Assembly (NCBI GenBank): GCA_964555355.1
Contig: CAZKRY010000006.1
Coordinates: 124,001-188,000 of the forward strand
From: CAIKBL01 sp964555355
GTDB taxonomy: Bacteria; Pseudomonadota; Gammaproteobacteria; Ga0077536
Length of the DNA stretch: 64,000 nt
Direction: 5' to 3'
Shown: one piece after another, positions 56,101 to 62,100 of the stretch
How positions within the stretch are numbered: position 1 is the stretch's first letter
How the letters are laid out: the number at the start of each line of letters is the position of its first letter
Translations under genes and position numbers: made by a program
The notes under the pieces: generated by a model
The model's input: only the letters and a program-made list of their open reading frames with translations
Told to the model about the DNA's origin: nothing
Database searches by the model: none

Positions 56101-59100
56101 AGCAGCGCAGGCCCGATCTTGGTCTCGCAATCGCTGGCCCCCGATCTCCGCGTGACTTCGATCAGCGCGCCTCCAGAGGCCCTTGAAGGTGAGCTCATCG
56201 ATGTGACCTGGACGGTGCGGAACGATGGTCCGGCGCTCGCCGCTGGCAGTTGGTCTGATTATGTGGTCTTGCAAAAGCCAGGGCAGAGTTCGAGTGGGCC
56301 GCAGGTGCAGCCCATTGTGCTGGGCGCTTTTACCTACACCGACGGACTCGCATCCGGCCAGCAGTATGAACGTACCGAGCGCATTCGGTTGCCCGCTTAC
56401 TTAGAAGGTGGCTGGCAGGTCGTGGTGACCACCGATATCGGCAATACCTTGTTCGAAGGGCCGAACGAGACACCGAATAATCGCACCGAAGACGACCAGT
56501 TTCTGCAGGTGGCGTTAAAGCTACGCCCCGATCTGCAGGTGAGCAATGTGGAAGCGCCGACTAACGCGGTGGCTGGCGCTTCCGCCGCCGTGCGTTATTC
56601 GGTGGTCAATCGCGGCGCTGTTCCTACGACCGGGAAATGGATCGATCGAATTTATTTCTCAACGGACAACAAGCCAGGTGCAGACGATGTATTCCTCGCG
56701 GAAGTCGAAAGCCTGCAAGCGCTGAATTCGCAAGAGTCTTATCTCACGCCTTTCATCAACGTGACGCTACCGGAGCGCTATTCCGGCCCTGGGTATTTTT
56801 TGGTGGTAGCGGATGCGCTGGGCAGAGTCGATGAATACCCGCAGGTCAACGAGGCGAATAATTTCGCGGCGCAAGCGGTCACCGTCACGTCGCCACCCTT
56901 GCCTGATCTCGTCATGAGTGGTGTGGTGGTGCCGCCGCAAGCTGTTTACGGCGGCGAGATCACGGTGCGATACAAAGTCACCAACAGCGGCGCGGCGGCG
57001 ACCTCGCGTAGTCAATGGACCGATACGATCTGGCTGACCAAGGATAAAACACGACCGAGTCCGGGCCCGAAGTCGGTACTGACGGAGCAGGGCACACCGA
57101 TCGTCATCCCGGGTAACGATGCCATTTTGCTCGGAAGTTTTAGCCATGACGGCGCGCTCGCGGTTGGCGCGTCCTATGACGGCGAAGTCAAAGTCCGTAT
57201 TCCGCAGCAGATCGCGTCCGGTACGTACTACATCACGCCGTGGACCGATGCTTACGATGCGGTGTTCGAAACCTCGTTTGCGAACAACAAAAATCCTGAC
57301 GATCCCAACGAGTTTGATAGCAGTAATTACAAGGCGCGTGCGATCGATATCATCGGGACGCCCGCACCGCTCATCCCAGACTTAATCGTTACGACCGTAA
57401 CGCCTGATCTATCAGGATCCGTCGATGCGCCGTTCACCGTGACGTGGACGGTTAAAAACATCGGTGAAGGCGAGGCCAATAACGGCTTTGGCGCGTGGTA
57501 CGACTCGGTGTACCTGCATGATGGCCCGACGCTGGCGCAATCTACGGCAACATGGGCTTTGGGACGTTTTTCAAGCGTACGCCCTTTAAAATCCGGCGAG
57601 TCTTACACGCAAACCCGCACGTTTGAATTTTCGCCCGCCACCGCGGGCAAATACGTCACCGTAGTGGCGGACGAAAGTGGCACGCTGTTGGTCGTCCCCG
57701 AAACCAACGAAAACAATAATGCGAAGACCGCCGCGACCGAGGTGACATCTCATCCGTCCGATCTGCGGGTGATTAACGTCAATGTCCCGCCGCAGAACTT
57801 TTCCGGTGAAAGCGCCACCATCTCGTGGACGGTTAAGAACGAAGGCGGCGCTGTGTGGGAAGGCACGCGGCGCTGGATCGATTATGTGTGGATTTCGCCT
57901 GATCCCACGTTTGGTGCGCGAGCGCGTTTTCTCGGTAACAAGGTGCATGCCGCGCCCGACGGGTTGGCGTCGCAAGCGACTTATACCGAAAGCGAGACTT
58001 TCCGTATCCCGGCCGGGTTTGGGGGAACCTACTACGTCTACGTCGCGACCGATACCGGGAATCCCAACGCCACGTATGAACAAGCGCTAGGGGATAACGA
58101 CTTCGCGCGCGGTGCGATTTACCCGTCGACGGTCTTCGAAGCGCAAGCGGTCGCCAATAACCTCAAGCGCACTGCCATTGAGGTCACTTATCGCGAACCC
58201 GATCTCAAAGCGCTGCCGCTGCGATTACCGCCTGGACCGTACGTCGCCGGGCAAACGCTAAGCGTCTCCTTCGATGTCATTAACCAAGGCACGCGCGCGA
58301 CACGTGAATGGCGATGGGCGGATCGTATCTATTTATCACGCGATGCCTCGCTCGATGTGGGCGATTTGCAGCTCGCTTCCGCGTTAAGTGATTTTCCGCT
58401 GGCCGCGGGTGCGAGCTACACACGCACCCTATCCGTCACCATTCCACAAGATGCCGTGGGCGACTTTTATCTCATCGCGTTTACGGATTCGAACGTGCAA
58501 GGCACGCCGCCGCAAGGTGCCGCGGTGATTGGTTTAAGCCAGGTCGGAACTGGCCTCGATGTCGTGCCTGAGTTTGGCGATGAGGGCAACAACATCACGG
58601 TCACGGCGTTGAACGTCGCCGCGGCGCCGGCGCCAAATCTAACGGTACGGAACATCGACATTCCGGAGCGCATCGATCGCGGTCAAGAACTTACCGTCAC
58701 CTACGACCTGGTGAACACTGGACCGGTCGACGTCCCGGCGGGACTGGGCTGGAACGAGTATCTCTATTTGTCCGCCGATAAAAATTTCGACCCGCGGGCC
58801 GATCGTTATCTTGGGCGAGTGGAGAGCTCTGGCGCGATTGCCGCGAACGGTGGCGTTAAACCCCGTAGTGCCACGTTCCGTCTGCCGCGCGATTTGACCG
58901 GGACGTTTTATCTGTTTGTGCAAACCGATCCGGTGCCGGGCCCGAACAAACCGCGCGGCGAAGTGTTCGAAGGGGCGTTCGAAAACGACAACGAAGCGGT
59001 TTCGGAATTTCCGCTGCTGATCGAACTGCCGCCGCCGGCCGACCTCGTCGTTAGCGATGTCATTCCGTCTGCATCCGCCGTCACGGGTGATTCGATGACG

Positions 59101-62100
59101 GTCGACTTCAAGATTCGAAATCACTCAAGCTCCGCCGCCGAAGGAAGCTGGACCGATTCGGTGTATTTATCCGCCGATGGCACCTGGGATATCGGCGATA
59201 TTCTCCTCGGCAAAGTACCGCATAACGGCACGCTTGCCGCCGGCGGCGAATACGCCGGCAAACTCGTCGCGCAAGTGCCACCGCTCAAAGCGGGCAGTTA
59301 CCGCGTGATTGTGCGCACCGACATTTTTAACGAAGTGAACGAAGGCGTTGATGAACGCAATAACGCGACGGCGAGCGCGAGCGCGGTCGCAATCTCCGTC
59401 CCGTCGTTACAAGTTGGCGTGCCGCTACAAACCACGTTGTCGCCATTACTCGACCCAAACACCAATCAAGTGCGCAGCAATGGCCAACGCTTATACAAGA
59501 TAACGGTCGGCGCCAATGAGACGCTGCGCATTTCGCTTGATAGCGCGGACAACGCATCGGCCAATGAGATCTTTGTGCGCTATGGCGATGTCGCGAGCGG
59601 CGCGGCTTACGATTTCACCGCAACCCAAGTCCTGGCCGCCGATCCGTCGGTCATCGTGCCATCAACCAAGGCAGGTGATTATTACGTATTGATACAGGGG
59701 CGTGCGGGTGAGTTGAATACGCCGGTCACGTTGCTGGCGAAATCACTACCATTCAGCGTAACTGACATCGTGCAAGACCAAGGTGGCGATAGCCGCTGGG
59801 TTACCACGACCATCACCGGCGCGCGTTTCCATCCCGATGCGCTAGTGAAACTGTCGCGACCAGGGCTCACCGAAATTGTGCCCAAAGCTTACCGAGTCAT
59901 CGATGCCACCACGCTCATCGCCACCTGGGATCTGCGCGGGGTTCCGCATGCGTTATACGACTTGGTGGTTATTAATCCCAATGGCGAACAGGCAACGTTG
60001 CCCTACCGCTACTTGGTGGAGGATGCGCTACCCATCGACGTCACCATCGGATTAGGCGGGCCGCGCGTTCTACCCGCTGGCAATACCGGCTTTTACACGG
60101 TGTCGCTGCAAAGCCTGACCAATGTGGATACACCGTATGTGCATTTCTCATTCGGCGCGCCGGAATTAGGCAATAACGAAAAGATATTCAATCTACCGTA
60201 CGTTTCGACCACCAATAATGTGCGCGGCGAACCCACGGACCCCATCCGTAAAGACGTGCCGTGGGCGAGCTTGGAGAGTGAGGTCAATACCTTCGGGCAT
60301 ATGTTGGCGCCGGGTTTCGCCTTGGATGTCACCGCCGGCGGCAATGTGGCGATGACCTTGGCGGTGACCGCCTATCCCGGGTTGCGTGCGCTCGAGAATC
60401 GCGATTTTGAGGGATACCGGCGTGCGCTATACGACGCGCGGCCGGATCTGGAAGCCGCGGGTTTCCTCGCCGACGGGCTTGATGATCTCGAGCCTCACTT
60501 CCGGGAGTACTTCCAGAATCCGAACTCGAAATTGTTGGAATTTGGAGCGTTATTCATTCCTTTCCTGTTTAACGTCACCGCCGCAGCAACGCCGCTGACA
60601 CGCGCCGAATTCGTGGCTATTCAAACGGCCGAGGCGGCGCGTTTGCGCGAAGCGATTTTGCAAGACTCCACGGCGAACGCGGCGCTAATCAATTTAGCGG
60701 GCGATGCCAATGCCTGGGTGAACGGATATCTCGGTGCGCTGGAAGAAGCGGGTTTGTTGCGGCCGGAGGATGCGGCGCCGCCGATCCGCACGGACGAAAA
60801 AGTGGTAAGCCTGATGGCCACGCTGGCGAGCGGGATTTTAGTGGGCCCGGTGGGTGATGAAATCAGCGGTCCGGCGACACTCGCCCAATTCTTCAGCCAA
60901 ATTCATCGCTGGTACGGGGATGCACCGCAAACGCTCGCGGAACTAATTGGCTACGATATTCGTGTCAGCCAGTTCTATGGTGAGTACGCGATCCCGGTGC
61001 CGAAGCCGGCGGAATTCGGCAACTTTAATCTTGGGTTGTCACATCCGACGTATTTCCAGTCGCTGAATGTATTTACGCCGGGCGCGAGCGGCTCGGATAA
61101 GTTTACGAGCGATCCTGGTTTTTCATCGCTCGCATCGAGCAACACCTTAACCGCGCTAGAGCTACAACAGGCGTTTGATAAAGTCGCGCAGAGTAGTTTG
61201 GGCGGGGCATCGATAACGGGGCCGATCGGTTTTGGGGATCGGCAATTCGTGCCCGCTGGAACAGCGCTACCGTATACGGTTCGTTTCAGCAATCCGCCGC
61301 AGTCCTCCACCACGGCTAACGAAGTGCGCATCGTCACCGTACTGGATGAAGATTTATCCGCCCGTTTGTTCCGGCTTGGCGATATGCAGATCGGGAACGT
61401 CAAGATTACGGTCCCGGATGATCGCGCGAATTTCCAAGGCGACTTCGACTTCAGAAACTCGTTAGGTTTCATTGTGCGAGTGAGTGCTGGTATCGATGTC
61501 GCGAGCCGCACCGCCAGTTGGGTATTACAAGCGATCGATCCCGAAACCGGCGAAGTGTTGCAGGAATCGACGCGCGGCTTGTTGCTGCCGGATAACGCGC
61601 AGGGCGTGGGTGCTGGATTTGTCAGCTACACCGTCCGTGCCGCGTTTGGCGCGCAAACCGGCGCTGACATTGCCGCGCTCGCACGGGTGACGCTGGATAA
61701 CCAAGCGCCGTTTGAAACCAACACCGTGCGCAGCACGTTGGATGTCGAGGCCCCAACCACGACGTTGACGGTTGACGCACTTGCGACCGGCGCCAACGAT
61801 TACCTGGTGCGCTGGCATGCCGAGGATGACGCGACTGGCTCTGGCTTGCGCGCGACCACGGTGTATGTGCGTGAAACTGGCGGTGAGTGGTCGATTTGGC
61901 TGCGCCAAACCGGCTTGACGCAAGAAGTCTATGAGGGAGTCGCGGGCAAGACTTATGAGTTCCTAGCGCTTTCCATCGATAACGCGGGCAATCGCGAATC
62001 GCCGCCGAGCGATGAAGTGCCGAACGACGGTACGGTGGTGGATGTTGGCGGTACGCCAGAACTTGATCGAACAACGCAGGATATCGCACCACCACCACCG

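Noticed and set aside
52753..59400. CRISPR-like regular repetition
   Set aside because: The periodicity is of protein domains (about 120-158 residues); DNA repeats are not identical and there are no short direct repeats with spacers.
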